Below, in pieces: positions 1 to 6,274 of a DNA stretch of 14,745 nucleotides. This DNA is from Acidobacteriota bacterium. GTDB taxonomy: Bacteria; Acidobacteriota; UBA6911; RPQK01; JADFOI01. The position numbers were made by a program, and so were the translations under genes. The DNA lies in the NCBI GenBank assembly GCA_029942065.1, contig JAPYTY010000022.1, positions 1 to 14,745 of the forward strand. The letters run 5' to 3'. Numbering within the stretch: position 1 is the first letter of the stretch; each line of letters opens with the position of its first letter. Under the pieces are notes generated by a model. The model saw nothing but the letters and a program-made list of their open reading frames with translations. It had not been told where the DNA came from and did no database searches.

Positions 1-288
1 GCTTTCCTCCATGGTATCGGTGCCATGGGTGATCACCATTCCATCCAGATCCTCCTGGGAGGCGTAACGGTTGACCGTTTCGGAAATCATCCGGATGTTC
101 TGGAGGGAAATGTGGGCGCTGGGAATGTTGATGAGATCCTGGGCTGAAAGCTCCAGGTCGTCGGGCAGATGCTGAGCCAGACGCTGCTGAAAGTCCTGCC
201 CCTGCAAGGAGGGCACGGGGTGCTCGGAGGTGGCCGTGCGATCCATTGCTATGGTACCACCCGTTGAAAGAATCACGACTTTTCCCAT
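1..288 (-). CDS. L-asparaginase, N-terminal part (runs off window)
   Basis: This hydrolyses L-asparagine to aspartate and ammonia. The 96 visible residues carry both threonine signatures of the asparaginase/glutaminase family: STGGTIA at residues 8-14 (nucleophile candidate T12) and THGTDTMEE at 87-95 (T90 and D91). No signal peptide is present, so a cytoplasmic enzyme is likely. The ATG at 286-288 is preceded on the minus strand by AAGGAG at good distance, which fixes the start. The C-terminal two thirds or more lie outside the window. The gene is divergent from the MoxR-type operon and shares the 178-bp intergenic region with it. Family assignment is secure; type I, type II or another subclass cannot be told from this fragment. 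Confidence 0.93.
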   Translation of the reverse strand, partial: MGKVVILSTGGTIAMDRTATSEHPVPSLQGQDFQQRLAQHLPDDLELSAQDLINIPSAHISLQNIRMISETVNRYASQEDLDGMVITHGTDTMEES

Positions 289-384
289 CACTCACTCCTT
301 CGCCCGTTTGATGTATTCTGCGGGCTGAACTTTTCATTGTGACCTACTCCGGCCCCTGATTAACAGTCCGCCGGCCCGGATTAT

Positions 385-413
385 TTCAATTTATATCGGA
401 TATTGGATATAGT
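385..413 (+). promoter_or_regulatory. possible promoter for the TPR-VWA operon
   Basis: A weak -35 (TTCAAT, 385-390) is followed after 17 bp by a good -10 (TATAGT, 408-413) in an AT-rich stretch. The predicted leader is about 45 nt. A competing TTGACG at 429-434 has no good -10 at the right distance. The rest of the 289-466 gap shows nothing else recognisable. Confidence 0.3.
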
Positions 414-466
414 GTAGGGACAATTTTATTGACGGATCGATTTTATCTCTGTTAGGTTGGGGCGCC

Positions 467-1075
467 GTGAAAACACCAAACTTCAAAATTCTGCCCCTTT
501 TATTGGCCTTACTTGTTATCGTTTCCCTGGGCTTTTTAGCCTATGGCTACCTTCAATCCTCGGTAGAGAGCCAAACAGAGCGAGCCCAGCAACTCGAAGA
601 CAGCAACCAAACACAAGAGGCGATGGAAGAGTACCAGAACCTGGTCCAGTACCTTGGGAACCTATCGGTGTTGAGGTCTCGCTTTGACAAGGAGTATTCC
701 TCAGCAATGATTGCCCAGTTGCGACTTCTCTACTCCATGGAAAGGTTCGACGAAGCGATTGAACTGGCGGATATCTGCATTCAAGAAGACATCAGCGATC
801 TGGCGGCCGCCTACTTCTGGAGTGGAAATGCCTTTTTCCAAAAGGGCATCAACGAAGAGGCGATGGAAGATGCGTTTGCCTGGTTTAACCGATCTCAGGA
901 CCAGTTCCGCAAGGCACTGGAACAGGATAGTCAGGAGCGATGGAACATCCGCTTCAACTACGAGTTGATCAGGACCGCCTTGGAACAGGCAGAACAGGAT
1001 CAGGATGATAAACCGGTCAAAGTATTGCGACCCAAAGACCAGATCCAGCAATCCGATACCAAAATAGCAGGATAA
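467..1075 (+). CDS. membrane-anchored TPR protein of a MoxR/Bat-type operon
   Basis: This 202-residue protein has one N-terminal membrane segment (about residues 8-29) and a helical TPR-like remainder on the far side of the membrane (QQLEDSNQTQEAMEEYQ; AAYFWSGNAFFQKG near 114-127). The C-terminal RWNIRFNYELIRTALEQA (158-175) resembles the 'RYNLE' segment of TPR partners in Bat and Mxa operons (BatC/BatE, MxaK). It probably scaffolds the adjacent VWA protein. The start is GTG at 467, with only a weak purine tract (AGGTTGGGG) upstream and no better in-frame choice. The stop lies 5 bp before the next start, so the two genes form a tight operon. The operon role is inferred from context. Confidence 0.8.
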   Translation: MKTPNFKILPLLLALLVIVSLGFLAYGYLQSSVESQTERAQQLEDSNQTQEAMEEYQNLVQYLGNLSVLRSRFDKEYSSAMIAQLRLLYSMERFDEAIELADICIQEDISDLAAAYFWSGNAFFQKGINEEAMEDAFAWFNRSQDQFRKALEQDSQERWNIRFNYELIRTALEQAEQDQDDKPVKVLRPKDQIQQSDTKIAG

Positions 1076-1080
1076 GACTT

Positions 1081-2184
1081 TTGTCCATCGGCGTCTCCAA
1101 AGCGCTCAATTCACTTTTTATCGTCATCTGTCTGGGCGTTGTCGCCTTTCTTCTCTGGCTGGTGGTCTACTTCGTGGTACCGGTCACCTTCGGGTTCCCC
1201 AGGACACTCAACCTGCTCTTCCTTCTGCCGGTAGCCGCCCTTCTTTTCTGGTTCATTCTCTACTATGTGGAAAGGGTGAGAGACCAGTTCCAGATGGAGA
1301 ACGTGAAAAGTGTGAGCTCCACTTCAAGTCCTTTCCGCTACGTCCGGCTGACCTTCCTGTTTGTGCTGGGGTGTGGAAGTTTGATCATGGCCGCGGCGGA
1401 ACCCCAGATTGAAATCACCGGGGAGGAGGACATCTACCGCAAGGTCAATGTGGTCTTTCTTCTGGATACTTCCCTTTCCATGAGAGCTCGGGATATCGCT
1501 CCCTCCCGAATGGAAAGAGCTCGACAGGAGATTCAGAACTTCATCCTGCATCGAAATGAAAACATCGGTCAGATTGGACTGGTCAGTTTCGCCGGATCCA
1601 GCGTCATTCTCTCCTATCTGACCAGTGACTCTTCCAACATTCTTTTTTACCTGGACTACCTACGTGCCGAGATTGGCACCACTTTCGGCACCGACATCGG
1701 AGCGGGTTTCAAAAACGCCCTGTTGCTGCTGGAGAAGGAAAAAGAGGTGGAGGCTTCGCTTGAATCGGAAGATCTCATTTTCATTCTGATCTCCGATGGA
1801 GAGGATCAGGGAGAGGCTCTCCGGGAAGGCGTCCAGAAGGCGATCGAACTGGGTGTGCGAACCTACTCTGTGGGCCTGGGAACACAACTCGGCGGCTACA
1901 TTCCCATAGGTGAGAGAGATGGCCATACCGTTTTTCTCGTCGACGAGGAAGGAAACAGAATCCTGGCCACCTTCGACGAGGGCACTCTGCGGTGGGTGGC
2001 CGGCGCCACGGGAGGCCGCTATTATCGATCGGCATCGGGAACGGAACTCTACAAGAACCTCAATGATATTCTCTGGAATGAAAGAAAGGTCATCGGCACC
2101 AGAACCGTCTCCGAGACGACTCCCCTCTACTATTGGTTTATCATTTCCGGGTTTGCCTCGCTGGCAGTATTTTTAATTGATTGA
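1081..2184 (+). CDS. BatA/BatB-like VWA-domain membrane protein
   Basis: This 367-residue protein has about three N-terminal hydrophobic segments (10-35, 42-62, 88-106), a von Willebrand factor A domain (about 122-330) and a C-terminal membrane segment (about 349-366). Metal-ion-dependent adhesion residues are visible: DTSLS at 129-133, threonines in GTTFGTD at 199-205, and SDGED at 238-242. Such proteins work with MoxR ATPases in envelope stress resistance or maturation of periplasmic complexes. The TTG start at 1081 is supported by AGGA eight bases upstream and by its 5-bp distance from the TPR gene. The usual Bat set has two VWA genes; only one is present here. The stop codon overlaps the -35 of a candidate moxR promoter. 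Confidence 0.88.
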   Translation: MSIGVSKALNSLFIVICLGVVAFLLWLVVYFVVPVTFGFPRTLNLLFLLPVAALLFWFILYYVERVRDQFQMENVKSVSSTSSPFRYVRLTFLFVLGCGSLIMAAAEPQIEITGEEDIYRKVNVVFLLDTSLSMRARDIAPSRMERARQEIQNFILHRNENIGQIGLVSFAGSSVILSYLTSDSSNILFYLDYLRAEIGTTFGTDIGAGFKNALLLLEKEKEVEASLESEDLIFILISDGEDQGEALREGVQKAIELGVRTYSVGLGTQLGGYIPIGERDGHTVFLVDEEGNRILATFDEGTLRWVAGATGGRYYRSASGTELYKNLNDILWNERKVIGTRTVSETTPLYYWFIISGFASLAVFLID

Positions 2185-2209
2185 CCTGGTAGAGGTTACA
2201 CCCTACAAT
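2181..2209 (+). promoter_or_regulatory. candidate sigma70-type promoter for moxR
   Basis: TTGACC (2181-2186) and TACAAT (2204-2209) are each 5/6 matches to consensus and are separated by exactly 17 bp. The -35 overlaps the VWA stop codon. Predicted transcription starts near 2216, giving a leader of under 20 nt before the moxR ATG, which has AGG nine bases upstream. This would let moxR be expressed separately from the two upstream genes. Confidence 0.55.
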
Positions 2210-2234
2210 ATCAGTCTTTTCTAGGTAAAAATAA

Positions 2235-3245
2235 ATGAACAAAGACGAAGCCATCAAACTTTTGCGCGGGATCGAATCCGAGATCAACACGATTATCATC
2301 GGACAGGAACAGATGGTCCGTCTCCTGCTGGTCGGCCTTTTTACGGAAATCCCCTACTCTTTCAAGAAAGACAAGGAATCCAACGGCCATCGAGGCGGTT
2401 GTGCTCATGTCCTGCTCGAAGGAGTGCCGGGCGTGGCCAAAACGCTGGCGGTGGTAGCCATTTCCAGCATGATTCACGCCAAATTCCAGCGCATTCAGCT
2501 CACCCCCGACCTGCTCCCTGCAGACATCGTGGGAACGCGCATCTTTGATCCTTCTGCAGGCACGTTCGGAGTGGAACGTGGGCCCATCTTCACCAATATC
2601 CTGCTGGCGGATGAGATCAACCGAGCCACGCCCAAGACCCAGAGTGCCTTGCTCGAAGCCATGCAGGAACGCCAGGTCACACTGGGAGAGAACACCTACG
2701 CGCTGGATGATCCCTTCTGGGTGCTGGCCACCCAGAATCCGGTGGAACAAGAAGGTGTTTACATCCTGCCTGAAGCCCAGAAGGACCGTTTTTCGATGAT
2801 GCTGAGAGTCGAGTATCCGGATCACGAGGACGAGTTGAAAATGCTGCGTGCGGATATCGGCAAGATTGAGCTCAAGCCCTTGTTCGAACCCTCAGCCGTG
2901 GTCGAAATTCGAGAATTGATCCGGAATACCTATGTGGACGAACGCCTCAGAGAGTACGTGGTGCGGCTGGGACGGGCAACCCGAAATCCCAAGGATTTCG
3001 GCCTTGAAAAAATCAGTGAAGCCGTCACCGTCGGAATCTCACCCCGGGCCTATCACCACGTCCTGTCCCTGGCCAAAACGGTGGCATTTTTCCACGAGCG
3101 TGACCACGTACTGCCTTCCGATGTGAAGGAAGTTATCCCTCCCGCTCTTCGCCACCGCATCATCCGCAGTGTGCAGGCGGAAGCCGCCCGGCTGTCCACC
3201 GACGATATCCTGGCAGACATCCTGGAGCAGGTTCCGATTCCCTGA
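2235..3245 (+). CDS. moxR: MoxR-family AAA+ ATPase
   Basis: This 336-residue ATPase is of normal length for the MoxR family. Walker A is GVPGVAKT at 63-70, Walker B is LLADEIN at 123-129, and sensor 1 is ATQNPVEQEG at 165-174. The family signatures NRATPKTQSALLEAMQERQVT (split by the Walker B end) and LPEAQKDRF (178-186) are present, and the C-terminal lid follows from about residue 230. MoxR proteins are cytoplasmic chaperone-like ATPases that act with VWA and DUF58 proteins. The ATG at 2235 starts 50 bp after the VWA gene. A palindromic repeat begins 3 bp after the stop. The expected downstream DUF58 gene is absent here and appears only at 14097. Confidence 0.95.
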   Translation: MNKDEAIKLLRGIESEINTIIIGQEQMVRLLLVGLFTEIPYSFKKDKESNGHRGGCAHVLLEGVPGVAKTLAVVAISSMIHAKFQRIQLTPDLLPADIVGTRIFDPSAGTFGVERGPIFTNILLADEINRATPKTQSALLEAMQERQVTLGENTYALDDPFWVLATQNPVEQEGVYILPEAQKDRFSMMLRVEYPDHEDELKMLRADIGKIELKPLFEPSAVVEIRELIRNTYVDERLREYVVRLGRATRNPKDFGLEKISEAVTVGISPRAYHHVLSLAKTVAFFHERDHVLPSDVKEVIPPALRHRIIRSVQAEAARLSTDDILADILEQVPIP

Positions 3246-3248
3246 AGA

Positions 3249-3291
3249 GCGCTGGCCTTCGACCAGCGCGTTCCACGTTCCACCTTCCAAT
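3249..3291 (-). repeat. CGCTGGTC-type hairpin with 7-bp tandem tail (copy 1)
   Basis: A 9-bp inverted repeat with one mismatch (GCGCTGGCC / GACCAGCGC, loop TTC) occupies 3249-3269. It is followed by TTCCACG, TTCCACC and TTCCAAT at 3271-3291. Read on the minus strand this is the same element as at 11733-11774 and 11874-11923: tandem TGGAA heptamers leading into the hairpin. It directly abuts the moxR stop and lacks a T-tract, so it is not a classic terminator. Confidence 0.75.
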
Positions 3292-3314
3292 TCGGCACGA
3301 TCTTGCAGCCTGTT

Positions 3315-3342
3315 GTAGGGGCGCACTGAGTGCTCCTTATAC
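3315..3342 (+). repeat. REP palindrome, GTAG-headed, family 1
   Basis: GTAG is followed by an imperfect palindrome, GGGCGCACT-GAGTGCTCC, ending in TTATAC. It belongs to the same family as the copies at 3366, 5107, 5461 and 11776. A GTAG foot beside an imperfect hairpin is the hallmark of REP sequences used by RAYT transposases. Confidence 0.6.
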
Positions 3343-3365
3343 AAGCCCTCGAAACAAATTGTCTT

Positions 3366-3391
3366 GTGGGCGCACGGTCGTGCGCACCTAC
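3366..3391 (-). repeat. REP palindrome, GTAG-headed, family 1
   Basis: A near-perfect stem, GGGCGCACG / CGTGCGCACC, ends in CTAC, which is GTAG on the minus strand. It is in opposite orientation to the copy 24 bp upstream, so the two form a small BIME-like inverted pair between moxR and the first hydrolase gene. Confidence 0.75.
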
Positions 3392-3405
3392 AAATCCCTC
3401 AAGAC

Positions 3406-3434
3406 TTGCAACTAGCAGGCAGTTGGGTTGTAAT
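3406..3434 (+). promoter_or_regulatory. candidate promoter for hydrolase copy 1
   Basis: TTGCAA (3406-3411) and TGTAAT (3429-3434) are spaced by 17 bp. Transcription would start near 3441, giving a leader of about 22 nt that carries a strong AAGGAGG Shine-Dalgarno (3448-3454). It lies immediately after the REP pair. Confidence 0.45.
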
Positions 3435-3462
3435 CGACTGAACCAACAAGGAGGATAAATCG

Positions 3463-4830
3463 ATGATCCAAAGGATGCCCGTCTTCGCTGTGGTCGTTTC
3501 ATTTCTGTTTTTCGGCCTCGAGCCGGTGAACGCCGAGTGGAACCCACCCGACAAGCTGTCCCGCCAGGAGATCGTGGAGACCTCACAAAAGATCCTGGCG
3601 ATGCCGGACATCCCCATCCACGCCGAAGAAGAAATCTCACGGATTCGTGTCCTGGAGATGGATTGGGACATCGCAGTCATGGTTTACGAGCCTCAGGACT
3701 CTTCCAGAATTCCGGTAGGACCTGACGGGAAAAAGGTGGGCGTTTTCATCATCCACGGTGGAGGAGGAGACCATCGGAGCAAGGACGGTCTGGCTCGTCT
3801 GATAGCGGGAAAATTCGGCTTCAAGGTGGCCAGCATGAGCTATCCCGGATATCTGTACCTACTGAATGAGAGCCATGATTGGCCAGGCGAGCCGGTCAAT
3901 CCGGATGGAACCCTGCGGGTTCCCATGTGGAACAAGGACCAGCCCATCACCCCGGATCAATATGAACACGTTCAGGATACATCCATGATGGACCGGTATG
4001 GCACCCTCCAGTTGGCCTGTGCCAAGGAGGGGACCGATTTTTTTGATCGCATGGCCGCTTTTCCGGTCGTCTTTGAAGAAACCGGGAAGTCCCTAATGGG
4101 CCAACACCTGCCGGAGGATGAGTACTCCATTTACATTCACGGCCATTCAACGGGAGGGCCCTTCTCTTTCATGCTGACTCAGCGGGTACCCAATATCGTG
4201 GGCGTTCTGGGAATGGAGAATTCCCCCTTTGGCTATATCTACTCACAGCTCATTGGCGGGCGCACCTGGAATCTCCCCTTCAACTGTCTCAGTGAGTTCA
4301 CCTGGCGCATCACCGCCATGTACGCGGGTTCTGAAGCGCTGGACAATGAAGGAGGAGATGCCCTGATGCATCTTCCCAAGTTGATGGAACAGGTTTTGGA
4401 AAGCTACCAGAGGGGGACCACGGGCCCCCGTTTCAAAGCGGAATATCCGGTGCACCTCAACGGCGTGGAATCCCTGATCGCAGCCGCCCGGGCCACGGCG
4501 GAACGTTTGGATCTGAACTCCGAGGAAACGGCCGAACTGGTTCGCCGATATCGCGGCTATCCTCGCGAACTGAGCGGACCGGGAGTCAAGCCGGTTCCAC
4601 CGGTCCTTTTCAGCATCGCCCAGAAGAGCAAGGACCACACTTATGAGGGGTACACCCAGATTGTCCTCCCCATGTTCACGGCCATGAATCCGGCACCCAA
4701 AGTACATCTGGTCCCCTTTGAGGCGGGCGTCCACAGCTATTCCCGGGCCGAGCCTGACCTTCCCATGGGATTGGCGCCGGCGATGGTCCAGCTGTGGCAC
4801 GACGCCATCATGGGAGGCTACTATTATTAG
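3463..4830 (+). CDS. secreted alpha/beta-hydrolase-like protein, copy 1
   Basis: This 455-residue protein probably is a secreted or periplasmic esterase-like hydrolase. An N-terminal signal peptide (about 1-24, cleavage after PVNA) precedes the mature start EWNPP. HGGGGD at 98-103 looks like an oxyanion-hole loop and GHSTGG at 227-232 is a nucleophile elbow with S229. H424 in GVHSYSR is a plausible catalytic histidine; the acid residue is not obvious. I do not recognise a characterised family. It is paralogous along its whole length to the gene at 9963 and to the truncated copy at 8013, and conserved blocks such as FKAEYPVHLNGVE occur in all three. The start is fixed by AAGGAGG. The stop codon lies inside a hairpin repeat. 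Substrate is unknown. Confidence 0.8.
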   Translation: MIQRMPVFAVVVSFLFFGLEPVNAEWNPPDKLSRQEIVETSQKILAMPDIPIHAEEEISRIRVLEMDWDIAVMVYEPQDSSRIPVGPDGKKVGVFIIHGGGGDHRSKDGLARLIAGKFGFKVASMSYPGYLYLLNESHDWPGEPVNPDGTLRVPMWNKDQPITPDQYEHVQDTSMMDRYGTLQLACAKEGTDFFDRMAAFPVVFEETGKSLMGQHLPEDEYSIYIHGHSTGGPFSFMLTQRVPNIVGVLGMENSPFGYIYSQLIGGRTWNLPFNCLSEFTWRITAMYAGSEALDNEGGDALMHLPKLMEQVLESYQRGTTGPRFKAEYPVHLNGVESLIAAARATAERLDLNSEETAELVRRYRGYPRELSGPGVKPVPPVLFSIAQKSKDHTYEGYTQIVLPMFTAMNPAPKVHLVPFEAGVHSYSRAEPDLPMGLAPAMVQLWHDAIMGGYYY

Positions 4831-4849
4831 GAAGGCACAGCCTTCCTAC
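4828..4849 (-). repeat. hairpin repeat overlapping the hydrolase stop codon
   Basis: A perfect 8-bp stem, TAGGAAGG / CCTTCCTA, has the loop CACAG, and the TAG stop of the upstream gene is its first three bases. The CTAC at the right end makes it GTAG-headed on the minus strand like the REPs, but the stem sequence is different. No T-tract follows. Confidence 0.6.
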
Positions 4850-4861
4850 CGGCGTGCTTCC

Positions 4862-4877
4862 GTGCTGTGGTGCTGTG
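4862..4877 (+). repeat. 8-bp direct tandem repeat beside a REP
   Basis: Two exact copies of GTGCTGTG stand directly upstream of the GTAG of the REP at 4878. A related octamer array is seen at 8011-8034. Confidence 0.55.
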
Positions 4878-4904
4878 GTAGGGCACAGGGACGTGCGTGC
4901 TTAC
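4878..4904 (+). repeat. REP palindrome at RAYT 3' end, degenerate family 1
   Basis: GTAG is followed by GGCACAGGGACGTGCGTGC and TTAC, an imperfect version of the family 1 palindrome. It contributes the RAYT stop codon (TTA on the plus strand at 4901-4903). Confidence 0.6.
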
Positions 4905-5437
4905 GGATGTTCCACTTCCCAATGCAACGGATTTTCCAGGATATATTCACGGACATTCCCGAGATCTTCGTCATTACGGATAATGTGTTCGTGATAATTA
5001 CGTTGCCAGACAGGTTTTCCAGGAGTCTGGCGCAATCGATTAATCCGCTTCCTACAGCCTGACTTGAAGCCCTTCATCATGGAACCCAATGACCTGTCAG
5101 AACAATGTAGGGGCGCACGGCCGTGCGCCCTTACGGTCTGACCGTTTTTATCCGCCTGGCTATCCGGGCAATCATGAAAACCCAAGATTCCGTGTAAATG
5201 ATTGGGCATGATCACAAATTCATCCAGATCCACCTCTGCCCTCAGACGGGGTGTTCTAAGCCATTCTTCCTCAACGATTCGACCGACCTGACTTAGCTGC
5301 ATTTCTCCGTTGGTAACTCGACCAAAAAGGTACTGCATCTGGTAGGTGCAAAGGGTGACAAAGTATTCCCCACATTGGGAGTAATCGAATCCCTGGATGC
5401 GAACCGATCGTCGATGCTTTTTTGAAGAAATATACAA
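4901..5437 (-). CDS. REP-associated tyrosine transposase (RAYT, Y1_Tnp family)
   Basis: This 178-residue HUH-superfamily Y1 transposase is of normal RAYT size. The N-terminal block RRSVRIQGFDYSQCGEYFVT (10-29) leads to DEFVIMPNHLHGI (72-84), whose HLH is the metal-binding HUH motif. The C-terminal RNYHEHIIRN contains the candidate nucleophile tyrosine and is followed by REYILENPLHWE. It should cut and join single-stranded REP DNA beside GTAG. The start is TTG at 5437: an in-frame TAA lies three codons upstream and the next ATG would delete conserved sequence. The ribosome site is weak. The variable region between HLHGI and SLGSMMKGFKS is encoded by an in-frame REP palindrome. All catalytic elements look intact. 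Confidence 0.92.
   Translation of the reverse strand: MYISSKKHRRSVRIQGFDYSQCGEYFVTLCTYQMQYLFGRVTNGEMQLSQVGRIVEEEWLRTPRLRAEVDLDEFVIMPNHLHGILGFHDCPDSQADKNGQTVRAHGRAPLHCSDRSLGSMMKGFKSGCRKRINRLRQTPGKPVWQRNYHEHIIRNDEDLGNVREYILENPLHWEVEHP
5107..5134 (+). repeat. REP palindrome inside the RAYT gene, family 1
   Basis: GTAG plus GGGCGCACGG / CCGTGCGCCC plus TTAC form a near-perfect 28-bp palindrome within the RAYT reading frame. On the minus strand it encodes VRAHGRAPL. It is the most regular family 1 copy with a GTAG foot. Confidence 0.8.
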
Positions 5438-5460
5438 ACGCTTTTACAAGTCCCTTCCGG

Positions 5461-5485
5461 AGGGCGCACCGCCGTGCGCCCCTAC
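5461..5485 (-). repeat. REP palindrome upstream of RAYT, family 1
   Basis: GGGCGCACCGCCGTGCGCCC is followed by CTAC, so it is GTAG-headed on the minus strand. It lies 23 bp upstream of the RAYT start and is inverted relative to the REP at the 3' end. Confidence 0.75.
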
Positions 5486-5548
5486 TAGCACTACTACGTT
5501 GGTTGCCACAAAAGCGCGAAACTTTTTGAGGATCAGGGTGAGGGCGTT

Positions 5549-5572
5549 GTAGCGACCGCTCTATGAGCGGCC
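5549..5572 (+). repeat. REP palindrome, GTAG-headed, family 2
   Basis: GTAGCGACCGCTC-TAT-GAGCGGCC is an imperfect member of the family also seen at 9798 and 11617. It lies 26 bp past the 3' end of the GMC operon. No T-tract is present, so terminator activity is unclear. Confidence 0.65.
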
Positions 5573-5598
5573 TTTCCGTCAGGAGACAAGTGCGGGAC

Positions 5599-6267
5599 TT
5601 AGTAGGTCTTGAAATATTTCTTGAAACGTTCCCGGCGTTCTTCCTCTTCTTCCCAGGTCATGGGACCCTTCCATCCGGCGATGTCCCAACCGGTTTTAAC
5701 TCCCGGCTGATTTGGATTGGTGATCTGATGTTCATTCGCCGCCTGAACCATGGGAATCCCGTTGTCGTCGCGCGGGACCGTGTGCTGGGGATAGTTCTGG
5801 TAGTAGACGATAAAGACCCGGGCACGAACCAGCCGGTAAATTCCCTGAAGTCGGCGCAGGACTGAATCGGAGAGGTTCACGCCGTCGGCAATCATATTCA
5901 GATAGTCGGCGCTCTGGGACTCGGATAATTCAACGAAAGTTTTACCTCCAAAGTGGTCGGCACTTTCCGTGTTGAACAGGGCCAGATCCTGGTCCGAGAT
6001 GGAGCCCACGCCCTTGAGAATTTCGGCCGTGATGTTGTAAATCTCCAGGTCCTTGTAGCCAGGATCGCCGGGACTGGAGGGAATAAACGTATCTCCCAGC
6101 TTGGCCATGACCTGGTGGCGGTCGTAGCCTGAGGGGAGGGTCGATTCCGCAGCCTGGCCTGAGGCGGAACCCACACCGGCCGCCACCCCGGAAACCGCCA
6201 CTGCCACCGAGCCCACTCCACCCTTTTTGATGAATCCTCTTCGAGAAACCTTTTCTTTTTTGGCCAT
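5599..6267 (-). CDS. Tat-exported gluconate 2-dehydrogenase subunit 3-like protein
   Basis: This 222-residue protein starts with a twin-arginine signal (SRRGFIKKGG at 8-17, then a small-residue hydrophobic stretch to about 36), so it should be exported folded to the periplasm. The rest resembles the small subunit of membrane-bound GMC dehydrogenases: a helical domain with TFIPSSPGDPG and a charged C-terminus (TWEEEEERRERFKKYF). It lies 7 bp downstream of the GMC oxidoreductase gene on the same strand, so it is probably its partner and export escort, since the large subunit has no signal of its own. The ATG at 6267 was chosen because it places RR correctly and an AGAGG lies upstream; an upstream in-frame ATG at 6318 would overlap the GMC gene. 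Confidence 0.8.
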   Translation of the reverse strand: MAKKEKVSRRGFIKKGGVGSVAVAVSGVAAGVGSASGQAAESTLPSGYDRHQVMAKLGDTFIPSSPGDPGYKDLEIYNITAEILKGVGSISDQDLALFNTESADHFGGKTFVELSESQSADYLNMIADGVNLSDSVLRRLQGIYRLVRARVFIVYYQNYPQHTVPRDDNGIPMVQAANEHQITNPNQPGVKTGWDIAGWKGPMTWEEEEERRERFKKYFKTY

Positions 6268-6274
6268 CGTTTCT

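Larger units (their letters stand above)
4878..5485. mobile_element. REPtron: RAYT gene bracketed by inverted REPs
   Basis: The RAYT transposase gene is bracketed by a plus-oriented GTAG-headed REP at its 3' end (4878-4904) and a minus-oriented one upstream of its start (5461-5485). A third, near-perfect REP lies inside the coding region (5107-5134). This matches the known arrangement in which a REP-associated tyrosine transposase lies within the REPs it can process. Such genes are usually single-copy and domesticated rather than freely transposing. The element's outer limits are set here at the flanking REPs. Confidence 0.75.

Noticed and set aside
3315..5485. Family 1 palindromes as a CRISPR array
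   Set aside because: Copies vary in sequence, orientation and spacing, no regular spacers exist and no cas gene is present. They are REP-type elements.
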